Positions 26,669 through 34,765 of a stretch of DNA of 64,000 bases are shown piece by piece. Each line of letters opens with the position of its first letter. Position 1 is the first letter of the stretch. Source of the stretch: Methylobacterium oryzihabitans (GTDB lineage Bacteria > Pseudomonadota > Alphaproteobacteria > Rhizobiales > Beijerinckiaceae); the NCBI RefSeq assembly GCF_004004555.2, contig NZ_SACP01000004.1, positions 124,001 to 188,000 on the forward strand. The letters are read 5' to 3'. Under the pieces are notes generated by a model that worked only from the letters and a program-made list of their open reading frames with translations, did no database searches and was not told the DNA's origin. A program made the translations under genes and the position numbers.

Positions 26669-27883
26669 TCAGCCCCGGGGCTGGCCGATCCCGTCGAGGA
26701 GGTCGGCGAACCACGGCGTACCTGGGTCGAACGGCTTGCCGCCGCGGATGCGCGGGAACTCGATCGCCCGCAGGCGCCCGCCCTGCTCCTCGTCGTGGCC
26801 GATCACGCCGGAGACGCCCGCGAGCGCGCTCTGGACCGCGAGGTCGACCATGCCCTGGATCAGCCGCAGGTCGTCGGCGTTCGGCGCCGCCGAGCGGCAG
26901 AAATGGCCGCTCTTCTGCACCAGGGTCTTCTCGGCGCCGATGCGCGGCGCGAACCGGTCGGCGAACCACTTGCCGACGTTGACCGTGTCGATCTTGACGT
27001 GGCCGAAGGGGTCGCGGGCCAGCACCTCGCCGCGCCCCTCGATCTCGGCGACGATCGCGTCGAGCCCCGCCCCCTCGCTGAGGAAGATCGTGACGCAGTC
27101 CTTGGCGTCGAGGCGGGCGCGCAGGCGCTCCGCCTCGGCGTCGAGGTCGAACGGCACCTCCGGCACGTAGACGGCGTCAATGTCCTTGTGGGCGCGGTCG
27201 AGGCCGAAGGCGGGCACGAAGTCGAGCCGGTCGAGGCGGGTCCGGTAGGCCCGGGCGGTCGCGGCGGTGAGCCAGCCGCAATTGCGGCCCATCACCTCGT
27301 GGACGACCAGCATGCGCGGGTTGGCGCTCTGCTCGTTGACGACGTTCTCGGCGTAGAGCGCACCCTGCTCGGCGGCGGTCCAGGCGCCGAGCGTCTGGCG
27401 GATCGGCACCACGTCGTTGTCGATGGTCTTGGGCAGCCCGACCACCGTGAGGCGGTAGCCGTTGCGCTCCAGGTAGGCGGCGAGGTCGGCCGCGGTGGTG
27501 TTGGTGTCGTCGCCGCCGATCGTGTGCAGGATCGTCACCCGGTCGCGGGCGAGCTGCTCGGCCGCGACCGCGAGCGGGTCCTGGCCCTCGCGCACGAGGC
27601 CGCGCTTGACGCAATCCTTGACGTTGGTGAGCTTGATCCGGCTGTTGCCGAGCGGCGAGCCGCCGTGGCGTTGCAGCACCGCCGCCTGCGCCCGCACCTC
27701 CGGCGTCACCGGGAGGGCATCCCCGAGCAGCAGCCCCTTGTAGCCGCCGCGGTAGCCGATGAGCTCGATCTCGGGGTGGAGGTCGGTGTAGCGGCCGATC
27801 AGGCCGCCGACCGCCGCCGACAGGCACGGAGCCAGTCCGCCGGCGGTGAGCATCGCGACTTTCGGGGTGGTCTTTGCGGTCAT
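26669..27883 (-). CDS. pfp: pyrophosphate-dependent 6-phosphofructokinase
   Basis: A 404-residue enzyme that phosphorylates fructose 6-phosphate with PPi, reversibly. TAGGLAPCLSAAVGGLI (13-29) is the opening loop. GGDDTNTTAADLA has Asp where ATP-PFK has Gly, the residue pattern that marks PPi dependence. PKTIDNDVVP carries the catalytic Asp, and the MGRNCGWLTAATA block binds sugar phosphate. It is convergent with ppk2, only 11 bases apart. Together the two genes suggest an energy economy using PPi and polyphosphate in place of ATP, an inference from proximity only. Confidence 0.93.
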   Translation of the reverse strand: MTAKTTPKVAMLTAGGLAPCLSAAVGGLIGRYTDLHPEIELIGYRGGYKGLLLGDALPVTPEVRAQAAVLQRHGGSPLGNSRIKLTNVKDCVKRGLVREGQDPLAVAAEQLARDRVTILHTIGGDDTNTTAADLAAYLERNGYRLTVVGLPKTIDNDVVPIRQTLGAWTAAEQGALYAENVVNEQSANPRMLVVHEVMGRNCGWLTAATARAYRTRLDRLDFVPAFGLDRAHKDIDAVYVPEVPFDLDAEAERLRARLDAKDCVTIFLSEGAGLDAIVAEIEGRGEVLARDPFGHVKIDTVNVGKWFADRFAPRIGAEKTLVQKSGHFCRSAAPNADDLRLIQGMVDLAVQSALAGVSGVIGHDEEQGGRLRAIEFPRIRGGKPFDPGTPWFADLLDGIGQPRG

Positions 27884-27949
27884 GGCGGGCTCCGGCGGGT
27901 CGGGGGGCGCCCGGTTATCGGCCGCCTCCCGGGTCCGGTCCAGCCCCGC

Positions 27950-28505
27950 CGGCCCGCGTCAGACGAAGGAGACGTTCGCCGCCGACAGGGTGGCGAGTTG
28001 CACGCCGCGCAGCGTCAGCACGTCGTCGGTGCCGTAGGCGATCACCACGTCCGACCCCTCCTGCCGGCTCGCCGCCTGCACGGCCGCGAAGTCGGCGAAG
28101 GCTCCGCCGTTGAACGCGATCACGTCGGCCTCGGCACCGCCGGTCACGAAGTCGAGGATCGCGTCGCGCCCGTCGCCGCGCCCGAACGCGAAGATGTCCG
28201 CACCGGCACCGCCGGTGAGCACGTCGTCGCCGCTGTTGCCGAACAGCAGGTCGGTGCCCGCGCCGCCCTCCAGCGTGTCGTCGCCGGCCCCGCCCGAGAG
28301 CCCGTCGTTGCCGTCCTCGCCGAAGATCCGGTCGTTGCCGGCGTCGCCGGTGACGTAATCGTCGCCGGTGCCGCCGTACACGAGATCGTCGCCGTCCTCG
28401 CCGTAGACGCCGTCGTTGTCGTCGTCGCCGAACAGCAGGTCGTTGCCCTCCTCGCCGTGCACCTCGTCGTTGCCCCACCCGCCCGAGCCGAAGTCGTTGC
28501 CGGCG
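27950..28505 (-). repeat. duplicated RTX/secretion cassette, copy 1
   Basis: The 3' ~550 bases of the sedolisin gene are nearly identical to 32085-32640 in the lipase gene. The encoded 180-residue C-termini differ at about five positions, and the match extends a few bases past the stop codons (GGCCCGCGTCA). Confidence 0.88.
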
Positions 28506-31500
28506 CCAGCCCCCACGAAGTCGTCGCCGTCCTGGCCCGACACGAGGTCGTCGCCGGTGCCGCCGAACAGCGTGTCGCGGCCGGCCGCCCCGTACACCGT
28601 GTCGTCGCCGGCTGCCGCGGTGACCCGATTGGCGCCGTCGTCGCCGTAGCTGGCGTCGTCCCCCGCACTGCCGGCCGAGGGATCCTGCACCAGCCAGCCC
28701 GAGCCGCTGGCGCTGGTGAAGTCGAGCTGGACCACGAGGTCGTTGTAGTCCAGGTCGCCGCCGCCGTAGGTGCCCTCCCAGCCCCAGGTGTTGAGGCCGT
28801 AGTTCCACAGATGCGTGACCCCGCGGCCTCCGGCGCTCTCGTTGGCGGCCGAGAAGCCGTAGTAGTCGTGCGTCACGCTGCTGACGGTCTTGTCGTAGAA
28901 ACCGCTGGTGACCGTCATGGCGATGAGGTCGCCGTTGTCGACGCCCGACAGCAGGGCCTGGGTGTACAGGCCATAGCCGGGTCCTGCCACCGCAGTCCCG
29001 CCGGTGGTCGTTGTGTAGAGCCGTCCGGTGACCGCCGCGTCGTAGCCGGCCTGACCCGGCGCGAGGCCGTCGATGGTGCCGTCGAGATCGTCGACGCGGT
29101 AGAACGCGATGCTCATCTCGTCGGTGGTGTTCTGGCGCAGGCGCACCACCGCCTGCTGGTCGTCGGCGCCGCCGGCGGTCTGGGCGACCGCGACGGCGCG
29201 GGCGAGGCGCAGGCCGTTGCCGTCGGCGTCCTCGTAGTCGACGAAGCCGAACGGGCTGGTCATGGCGGCGCGCGAGACGGTGGCGGCGCTCTCGTGGACG
29301 GAGACGCTCAGGCTGGTGCCGTCCGCGACGCCGAGATCGTAGGCGGTGCCCTGGGCGGCGCTGTCGAAGAGGCGCACGAGGGCGGGGTCGAAGTCGGCCT
29401 GCAGCGCCTTCTGGGCGAAGGCGCTGCTCCAGGCGAGGCTGCTGGCGGCGGTGCCGTCGAACCGGTTGGCGGTGCCGCCGGCCGTGACGGCGACGTGGTG
29501 GTCGTTCTTGAGGGAGGACTGGACGAGGAGGTGCTGGGCGGCGGCACTGGCGGAGCCGGCCGGATCGAGCAGCGCGGGCGCATCGGACGACATCTGCGCG
29601 TGGGCGATGGCGGTGAGGCTGCGGGCGAGCAGCAGGCCGTTGGGCGTACCGAGGCCGGTGACGAGGTCGTAGTCCGGCCCGGCCCCATAGCCGTATCCCG
29701 TCGGCGTGATCTGCGTTTTCTTGTCTTGCTTGCCCTCCGACGTGATGGGACCCTCGAGCCGGTAGCTGGAGACGTTGTTGCCGAGAGTGACGTCGTTGAA
29801 CGCGCCCGGGGTGACGGCCGCCGCGATGTAGAGCAGGTCGTTGTAGTAGCCGAGCCCGGGCAGCCCCTGGTCGGTGAAGATCGTATGGATCTGCGCCGTC
29901 AGTGCTGCCCAGAGCGGGGCCGATGCGCTGGTGCCTCCGTCGGGGTTCGTGGTACTGAAGTCGGCGCTCGGGACCGTGTATTTGGTGTTGCCATCCGAGA
30001 GCGCCGCGACATCCGGGATGCCACGGCCGATATCGGCATTCGGCCCGGCCCCGACCAGACTCAAGCCGTAATCGGATTGATAGTCCGGGACAGGAACTCG
30101 GGGATCGACACCGCCGGAGCTGCTGTTGTTCCCCGTATATCCATGCTTCATCTCTTTATCGTGCAATGTGTACTCGTTCCAGGCGACCTCGACGAACAGG
30201 GATCCGTCCGCGGCACGGGACGGAAGAACCTTGAGGCCGCCGCCGATCAGTTGCTTCAGGGTGGCGGGGTCGGAGGCCTTCGCCCCTTGGACGAGGGCGT
30301 CCAGGGTCGGATCGGTCGCGGCGTTCCCGGACAAGGAGATCGAGGTGCCCCCGACCACGACGACGTAAGGGCTTGCCTTTCCCACTTCCACGTTCGGTAC
30401 GCCGTTGGCCCCTCGTCCCGCGGAGCCGGTGTCGCCCGACGATTTCATGAAGCTGATGTTGCGCAGGGCCGCATCGACGTAGAGTTCGTCGTAGACCTTC
30501 TGGAAGGGAGAATCCGGTGCCGGCTGGATGCTCTCGTTGAACGACGAGGACAGGACGGCAGGGTCGTTGTCGGTGTCCCAGATCGCCGCCTGATAGGTCG
30601 GCAGTTTCGTCCAGGCGTCCTGCGGGCCGCCATAGATCCCCATCCGGCTGTTGGGTGCCGCCAGCGTCACCACGCCGACGTCGAGCGCCATCTCGCCGGA
30701 TCCGGGCTGACCGCTTCCTTCCGACAGGTCGTCCTGATCCGCCTGTACCGACACGTAGATGTCGGCCGGTGCATCGATTCCGGCCCCCTGACGATAGGTT
30801 TCGACCAGGCTGGTGAAAGACTCTCGCGCGGCCGGACTGCGCGGATCGATCCCGGCCTCGGTGGGGATCCCGATGCCCGGCTCCATGAGTCCGATCGTCG
30901 CCGTCCGGGCGTCGGTCGCCGAGAGAGGAAAATCGTAGAGCTGGGCGATCATGTTCGGATACTGGGGGAGTACCGTCGTCGCCGAGTTGCCGGGGCTTTG
31001 AGGTCCCGGTGGAAGATACACGGCGGGCTGATTGAACTCGGGTTTCGGCTTCTCGCCGAAATCCATCCACAACCCCGCGACCTTGCCGCCCCATGAATGA
31101 TCGAGCGACAGATCACCGTCCCAGAACGACAATCCGCCTTCGTATTCGCTGTCGTACTTGAGCTCGGTTCCGAACAGCCACTTGAACTCCACCGCGGACA
31201 GATTCACCCAGACCATGCGCGACTCGGCGGAGCCCACCCAGCCCGCGGTCCCGTTCAGGATCTCGATGCCCTGGTCGCCAAGCGCCGCGGTGACGGTGTC
31301 GTACGTGCCTCGATCGGCACCGTACTTGGTCCAGAGTGTCTCGTCGGCGAGATCCTGCTGGCGCGCGGCCCAATCCTTCTTGAGCAGGCTGGTCGGATCG
31401 TTGGCGCGCTCGAGCATCAGACCGACGGTCACCGTCTGGCCTGCCGGGGATTCCGTGATGTCCGCCTCTCGCAGCTTATAGGCGTCCTTGACGGTGGTCG

Positions 31501-31558
31501 CGGTGGTGAGCCGCCACGCCGTCATGTCGAGGAAGCTGGAATTCTCGATCGCCGCCAT
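27959..31558 (-). CDS. RTX-secreted sedolisin (S53) protease with DUF4114 domain
   Basis: A 1,199-residue protease. Residues 1 to about 200 resemble a sedolisin prodomain. The catalytic residues are visible: Glu289 and Asp293 (GSGEMALDVG), oxyanion Asp376 (SSGDTGSA) and Ser544 (GGTSASAPLW), with DYDLVTGLGTPNG near the calcium site. A DUF4114-like domain (GGGDLDYNDLVVQL) follows at about 780-985. RTX nonapeptides come next, then a C-terminal segment ending in a hydrophobic tail (LATLSAANVSFV). No N-terminal signal is seen, so export by a type I system is inferred; no hlyB/hlyD genes lie nearby. Sedolisins usually work at acid pH. The last 180 residues nearly match the lipase gene. Confidence 0.9.
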   Translation of the reverse strand: MAAIENSSFLDMTAWRLTTATTVKDAYKLREADITESPAGQTVTVGLMLERANDPTSLLKKDWAARQQDLADETLWTKYGADRGTYDTVTAALGDQGIEILNGTAGWVGSAESRMVWVNLSAVEFKWLFGTELKYDSEYEGGLSFWDGDLSLDHSWGGKVAGLWMDFGEKPKPEFNQPAVYLPPGPQSPGNSATTVLPQYPNMIAQLYDFPLSATDARTATIGLMEPGIGIPTEAGIDPRSPAARESFTSLVETYRQGAGIDAPADIYVSVQADQDDLSEGSGQPGSGEMALDVGVVTLAAPNSRMGIYGGPQDAWTKLPTYQAAIWDTDNDPAVLSSSFNESIQPAPDSPFQKVYDELYVDAALRNISFMKSSGDTGSAGRGANGVPNVEVGKASPYVVVVGGTSISLSGNAATDPTLDALVQGAKASDPATLKQLIGGGLKVLPSRAADGSLFVEVAWNEYTLHDKEMKHGYTGNNSSSGGVDPRVPVPDYQSDYGLSLVGAGPNADIGRGIPDVAALSDGNTKYTVPSADFSTTNPDGGTSASAPLWAALTAQIHTIFTDQGLPGLGYYNDLLYIAAAVTPGAFNDVTLGNNVSSYRLEGPITSEGKQDKKTQITPTGYGYGAGPDYDLVTGLGTPNGLLLARSLTAIAHAQMSSDAPALLDPAGSASAAAQHLLVQSSLKNDHHVAVTAGGTANRFDGTAASSLAWSSAFAQKALQADFDPALVRLFDSAAQGTAYDLGVADGTSLSVSVHESAATVSRAAMTSPFGFVDYEDADGNGLRLARAVAVAQTAGGADDQQAVVRLRQNTTDEMSIAFYRVDDLDGTIDGLAPGQAGYDAAVTGRLYTTTTGGTAVAGPGYGLYTQALLSGVDNGDLIAMTVTSGFYDKTVSSVTHDYYGFSAANESAGGRGVTHLWNYGLNTWGWEGTYGGGDLDYNDLVVQLDFTSASGSGWLVQDPSAGSAGDDASYGDDGANRVTAAAGDDTVYGAAGRDTLFGGTGDDLVSGQDGDDFVGAGAGNDFGSGGWGNDEVHGEEGNDLLFGDDDNDGVYGEDGDDLVYGGTGDDYVTGDAGNDRIFGEDGNDGLSGGAGDDTLEGGAGTDLLFGNSGDDVLTGGAGADIFAFGRGDGRDAILDFVTGGAEADVIAFNGGAFADFAAVQAASRQEGSDVVIAYGTDDVLTLRGVQLATLSAANVSFV

Positions 31559-31754
31559 GCACGCCCCCACGTCGCGCCGTGTTGCCGGCAGTTGCGGCAG
31601 AGGGCGACGTCTTGGACGTTATGAGGAACTGCGCATTGCGATTTGATTGACCGGTCCGGGCCCTGGCGGGGAATTTCCGTGGACGGCAGCAATGGTGCCG
31701 ATCGTCTAAATAGAAACTCGCTGCAAACGACTGGTTTTGCAGTCAAAAGTTTAA
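31559..31754. other. upstream region of the sedolisin gene
   Basis: No gene is seen. It is less GC-rich than its surroundings and contains a CTGCAAA/TTTGCAG inverted repeat (31721-31742). The sedolisin promoter should lie here, but no convincing -35/-10 pair with proper spacing could be picked by eye. Confidence 0.4.
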
Positions 31755-31916
31755 GCGCGGGATCCCCTCTCCCGGGTGGGAGAGGGGTAGGGGTGAGGGT
31801 GGAGACGGTGCCGGATCAGGCCACAACGGTCGAGGTGCGCAACTCGGCGGTTCAGAATCATTGCGGAACCCGAGCCACCCTCACCCCCGCCCCCTCTCCC
31901 ACTCGGGAGAGGGGAG
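31755..31916 (+). repeat. dispersed 160-bp palindromic-ended element, copy A
   Basis: It begins GCGCGGGATCCCCTCTCCC, has a GGGTGGGAGAGGGG palindrome followed by TAGGGGTGAGGGTGG, and ends CCACCCTCACCCCC then CTCTCCCACTCGGGAGAGGGG. The two ends are themselves an inverted repeat. Copy B at 48315-48470 is the same element in reverse, and a half copy lies near 43.34 kb. Non-coding. Confidence 0.85.
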
Positions 31917-32016
31917 CCGCGCCAGGACAAAAACTGTCTTCGATGGCTGTAGCGGGTGCAGAAAATCCGCGATCCCGTTTCATCCGCAAGGGACGGCCAT
32001 GCCGGTGAGCAACTGA

Positions 32017-32085
32017 TACGATTTTCGATTGATCGCACGGTCGTCGGTCCCGATCGCCCGAAGACCGTGCGGCACCGATCGTATG
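32017..32085 (+). repeat. REP-like palindrome with the ATACGATTTTCGATTGATCG end
   Basis: The 20-base start at 32017-32036 is identical to the start of the repeat at 34477. It continues into an imperfect palindrome (CACGGTCGTCGG ... CCGAAGACCGTG) and ends CGATCGTAT. It lies directly behind the lipase stop codon and probably ends its transcript. Confidence 0.65.
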
Positions 32086-32640
32086 GCCCGCGTCAGGCGA
32101 AGGAGACGTTCGCCGCCGACAGGGTGGCGAGTTGCACGCCGCGCAGCGTCAGCACGTCGTCGGTGCCGTAGGCGATCACGACGTCCGACCCCTCCTGCCG
32201 GCTCGCCGCCTGCAGCGCCGCGAAGTCGGCAAAGGCTCCGCCGTTGAACGCGATCACGTCGGCCTCGGCACCGCCGGTCACGAAGTCGAGGATCGCGTCG
32301 CGCCCGTCGCCGCGCCCGAACGCGAAGATGTCCGCACCGGCTCCGCCGGTGAGCACGTCGTCGCCGCTGTTGCCGAACAACAGGTCGGTGCCCGCGCCGC
32401 CCTCCAGCGTGTCGTCGCCGGCCCCGCCCGAGAGCCCGTCGTTGCCGTCCTCGCCGAAGATCCGGTCGTTGCCGGCGTCGCCGGTGACGTAATCGTTGCC
32501 GGTACCGCCATAGACGAGGTCGTCGCCGTCCTCGCCGTAGACGCCGTCGTTGCCGTCGTCGCCGAACAGCAGGTCGTTGCCCTGCTCGCCGTGCACCTCG
32601 TCGTTGCCCCACCCGCCCGAGCCGAAATCGTTGCCCGAGC
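32085..32640 (-). repeat. duplicated RTX/secretion cassette, copy 2
   Basis: Near-identical to 27950-28505 in the sedolisin gene. The cassette carries the last half-dozen calcium-binding nonapeptides and the presumed type I secretion signal. Confidence 0.88.
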
Positions 32641-33871
32641 CGGTGCCGACGAAGTCGTCGCCTTGCTCGCCGTAGACCTGATCGTTCCCGGCGCTGCCGT
32701 AGACGGTGTCGGTGCCGGTGCCGCCGTAGACGAGGTCGTCGCCGTCGTTGCCGTCGACGAGATCGTCGTCGTCGTCGCCGAACAGCAGGTCGTTGCCGGC
32801 CTCGCCGAGCACCGTGTCGCTGCCCCACCCGCCCGAGCCGAAGTCGTTGCCGGCGCCGCCCTGCACCGAATCGGTGCCGTCCTGGCCGAACGCCTGATCG
32901 TCGCCGGCCCCGGCGAACAGCTTGTCGTCGCCCGCCTGTCCCGACAGCGTGTCGTTGCCGGCGCCTCCGCGCACCGCGTCGTTGGCCGCCGAGCCGGTCA
33001 GCGCGTCGGCGCCGATGCCGCCCGAGACCGGGATCCCGTCCTGCTGGATGCTGGTCAGGATGGCCTGGACGTCGGCCAGCGACAGGTCGTCGAGACCGCC
33101 CGCCGGGTTGCCCGAGATCGTCACGCCGAGGTCGCCGGCATAGACGGTCAGGGGGTGGATCGTGGCGAAGTTGTTGGCGAGCACGGCGAGACCGGCGAGC
33201 CTGACCTCGTCGGAGGTGCCGGGGGCGAAGGCCTGCCCGGCGGCGATGAGTTCGAGCGCGTCGAGCGGGTCGCCGACATAGGTCGGATCGCCGAAGCGCA
33301 CGATCTGGTCGCTGTAGAGGAAGTCGCCCAGGACGTTGACCGGCGTGAAGCTGTAATTGCCGACCGGGTCGCCGTACTCGACGTAGTTGGTCAGCCCCGA
33401 CACGCTGCCCGAGGGAATCACGGTCGCGGGGATGCCCGGGGCGCCGTAGGTCTGCCCGCCGAGGCCGGTGACGGCCGCGGCGTACAGCGCCTCGCCGCCG
33501 CCGAGGGAGTGGCCGGAGAGATAGACCGGGTTGGCTCCCGCCGCCGCGACGACGCTGCGGGCGAAGTCCGCCGCCTGGAGGTGGGTCGCGGGCAACTGCC
33601 CCCGGTAGATCGCGAGGTCCGCCAGCACCTGGGCCACGACGAACTGCGGATTGTCCTCGAAGTCGCCGATGTCGGTGCCCTCGAAGGCGACGATGATCGA
33701 GCCGTCGGAGGTCTGCAGCGCCGTGCCGAAGAAGCCGGTCGCGTTGTCCCGCAGCTCGAAGGGCCGGCCGTCCGCGGTGGTGAACTGGGTGAGGCCGGTC
33801 GGAAGAGTGGCGTCCCGTCCGTAGGCGAAATTGGCCGCGTTCAGGAAATCCGATGTGGACGGCGTCGCCAT
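32093..33871 (-). CDS. RTX-secreted lipase / alpha-beta hydrolase
   Basis: A 592-residue protein. Residues 1 to about 270 form a class-3-like lipase: a strand at IIVAFEGTDIGDFEDN, the nucleophile elbow YLSGHSLGGGEAL with Ser122, and a candidate Asp in YVEYGDPVGN. From about residue 290 on there are some 25 RTX calcium-binding repeats of the GGxGxDxxx type, including four GSGGWGxDxV units. The C-terminal signal (LATLSAANVSFA) is shared with the sedolisin. No N-terminal signal peptide, so type I export is inferred. The ATG at 33871 has GGAGG 6-7 bases upstream and is preferred to a start at 33922. It may supply extracellular lipolytic activity alongside the protease. Confidence 0.9.
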   Translation of the reverse strand: MATPSTSDFLNAANFAYGRDATLPTGLTQFTTADGRPFELRDNATGFFGTALQTSDGSIIVAFEGTDIGDFEDNPQFVVAQVLADLAIYRGQLPATHLQAADFARSVVAAAGANPVYLSGHSLGGGEALYAAAVTGLGGQTYGAPGIPATVIPSGSVSGLTNYVEYGDPVGNYSFTPVNVLGDFLYSDQIVRFGDPTYVGDPLDALELIAAGQAFAPGTSDEVRLAGLAVLANNFATIHPLTVYAGDLGVTISGNPAGGLDDLSLADVQAILTSIQQDGIPVSGGIGADALTGSAANDAVRGGAGNDTLSGQAGDDKLFAGAGDDQAFGQDGTDSVQGGAGNDFGSGGWGSDTVLGEAGNDLLFGDDDDDLVDGNDGDDLVYGGTGTDTVYGSAGNDQVYGEQGDDFVGTGSGNDFGSGGWGNDEVHGEQGNDLLFGDDGNDGVYGEDGDDLVYGGTGNDYVTGDAGNDRIFGEDGNDGLSGGAGDDTLEGGAGTDLLFGNSGDDVLTGGAGADIFAFGRGDGRDAILDFVTGGAEADVIAFNGGAFADFAALQAASRQEGSDVVIAYGTDDVLTLRGVQLATLSAANVSFA

Positions 33872-34018
33872 CGTGGGCCTCCGCAATGCAGTCCGCCCGT
33901 CTCGCGCGAGCGGTCGAGCCATGAGGCATATTTCTTCAGACGTGAACAGTCCTGTTATGTCCGATTCCGAGAAAACTCGGCCCGCGCACGACCCGGGCGC
34001 TGGTCGATCCCGGACATC

Positions 34019-34249
34019 TCACGGTGCCAGCATCGCGCGGGCATACTCGATGGTCTTCCGCCGCATGTCGGCCCCGGGATCGTCGACATCCTTGAGCTGG
34101 GCCGCACAGCGCTCGACCCGTTCGCGCAGGTCGTCCCGGCAGCCGGGATTCCTGTCGCCCAGTTCGAGGATGATCGAGTGCAGGACGAAGTCGAGGGCGT
34201 TCACCCGGGCCGTAAGCTCGGCGACGACCGCGAATTCCTCATCCGTCAT
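34019..34249 (-). CDS. small acidic helical protein of unknown function
   Basis: Encodes 76 residues from an ATG at 34249 with GGAGGAG about 6 bases upstream. A longer frame to 34327 exists, but the strong ribosome-binding site supports the inner start. The sequence (MTDEEFAVVAELTARVNALD, later LRERVERCAAQLKDVDD) reads as two amphipathic helices, perhaps a small coiled-coil. No family is recognised. It sits between the lipase gene and a repeat-rich gap. Confidence 0.62.
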   Translation of the reverse strand: MTDEEFAVVAELTARVNALDFVLHSIILELGDRNPGCRDDLRERVERCAAQLKDVDDPGADMRRKTIEYARAMLAP

Positions 34250-34476
34250 GGCAGGCTCCTCCCCGTGCAGGCTACCATGAGACGCTTTCCGCAGCGACAT
34301 CCCGCCGATCTCGACGGCCCGCAGCATCAGCGCCGGATCGCCGGGTCCGCGCGTGGAAGAACGGCCGGACGCGCACGCGCCTGCTGCGCGGGAGCCTCGG
34401 GGACGAGGGTCGCACCGGGGCCGCCGGCCTCGCCGGGCGCGACCAGCCGGCGCATGCGGCCGGCGGTGGCGGCCTC
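34250..34476. other. gap upstream of the small acidic gene
   Basis: Nothing recognisable apart from the ribosome-binding site of the preceding gene. Together with the repeats at 34477-34630 it makes a 516-base stretch without a supported gene. Confidence 0.4.
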
Positions 34477-34593
34477 ATACGATTTTCGATTGATCGCTTC
34501 GCGATGCGAAAATCGGCTTCGCTCAGACGCCGCGCGAGCTTCGATACGATTTCCGATCGATCGCTTCGCGATGCGAAAATCGGCTTCGCTCAG
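34477..34593 (+). repeat. two direct 50-bp repeats, 17 bp apart
   Basis: Copy 1 is 34477-34526 and copy 2 is 34544-34593. Each runs from ATACGATTTYCGATYGATCG through CTTCGCGATGCGAAAATCGG to TTCGCTCAG, and the two differ at only two bases. Each contains a CTTCGCGATGCGAA palindrome. A GGAGCCTTCGGCTCC hairpin follows at 34610. Related copies lie at 18.5 and 32.0 kb. Confidence 0.85.
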
Positions 34594-34765
34594 GTGTGTG
34601 GAGCCTTCGGCTCCACCGCGCGGGCTGATGATACGAGGGAAGGACCGTGCGAAAGCCGCTCCACCCGGTTTGCCGGGGAGCGAGGCCGTCCTCCCGCTCG
34701 ATGGCCGGCCGGCGGCCGGGAAGCGGAGGGGTGTCCGGAGCCGAGCGGCTCCGGACGGACGGGGT

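Noticed and set aside
28000..28700. Regular short repeats that could be read as a CRISPR-like array
   Set aside because: They encode RTX calcium-binding nonapeptides in frame; spacing and sequence vary as in protein repeats, and no cas gene is present.
20450..31096. A plus-strand open frame of more than 3,500 codons running across the synthetase, kinase and protease genes
   Set aside because: It lies mainly antisense to well-supported genes with strong motifs, has a His/Arg/Gly/Asp-rich translation typical of high-GC complementary frames, and has no domain or ribosome site.
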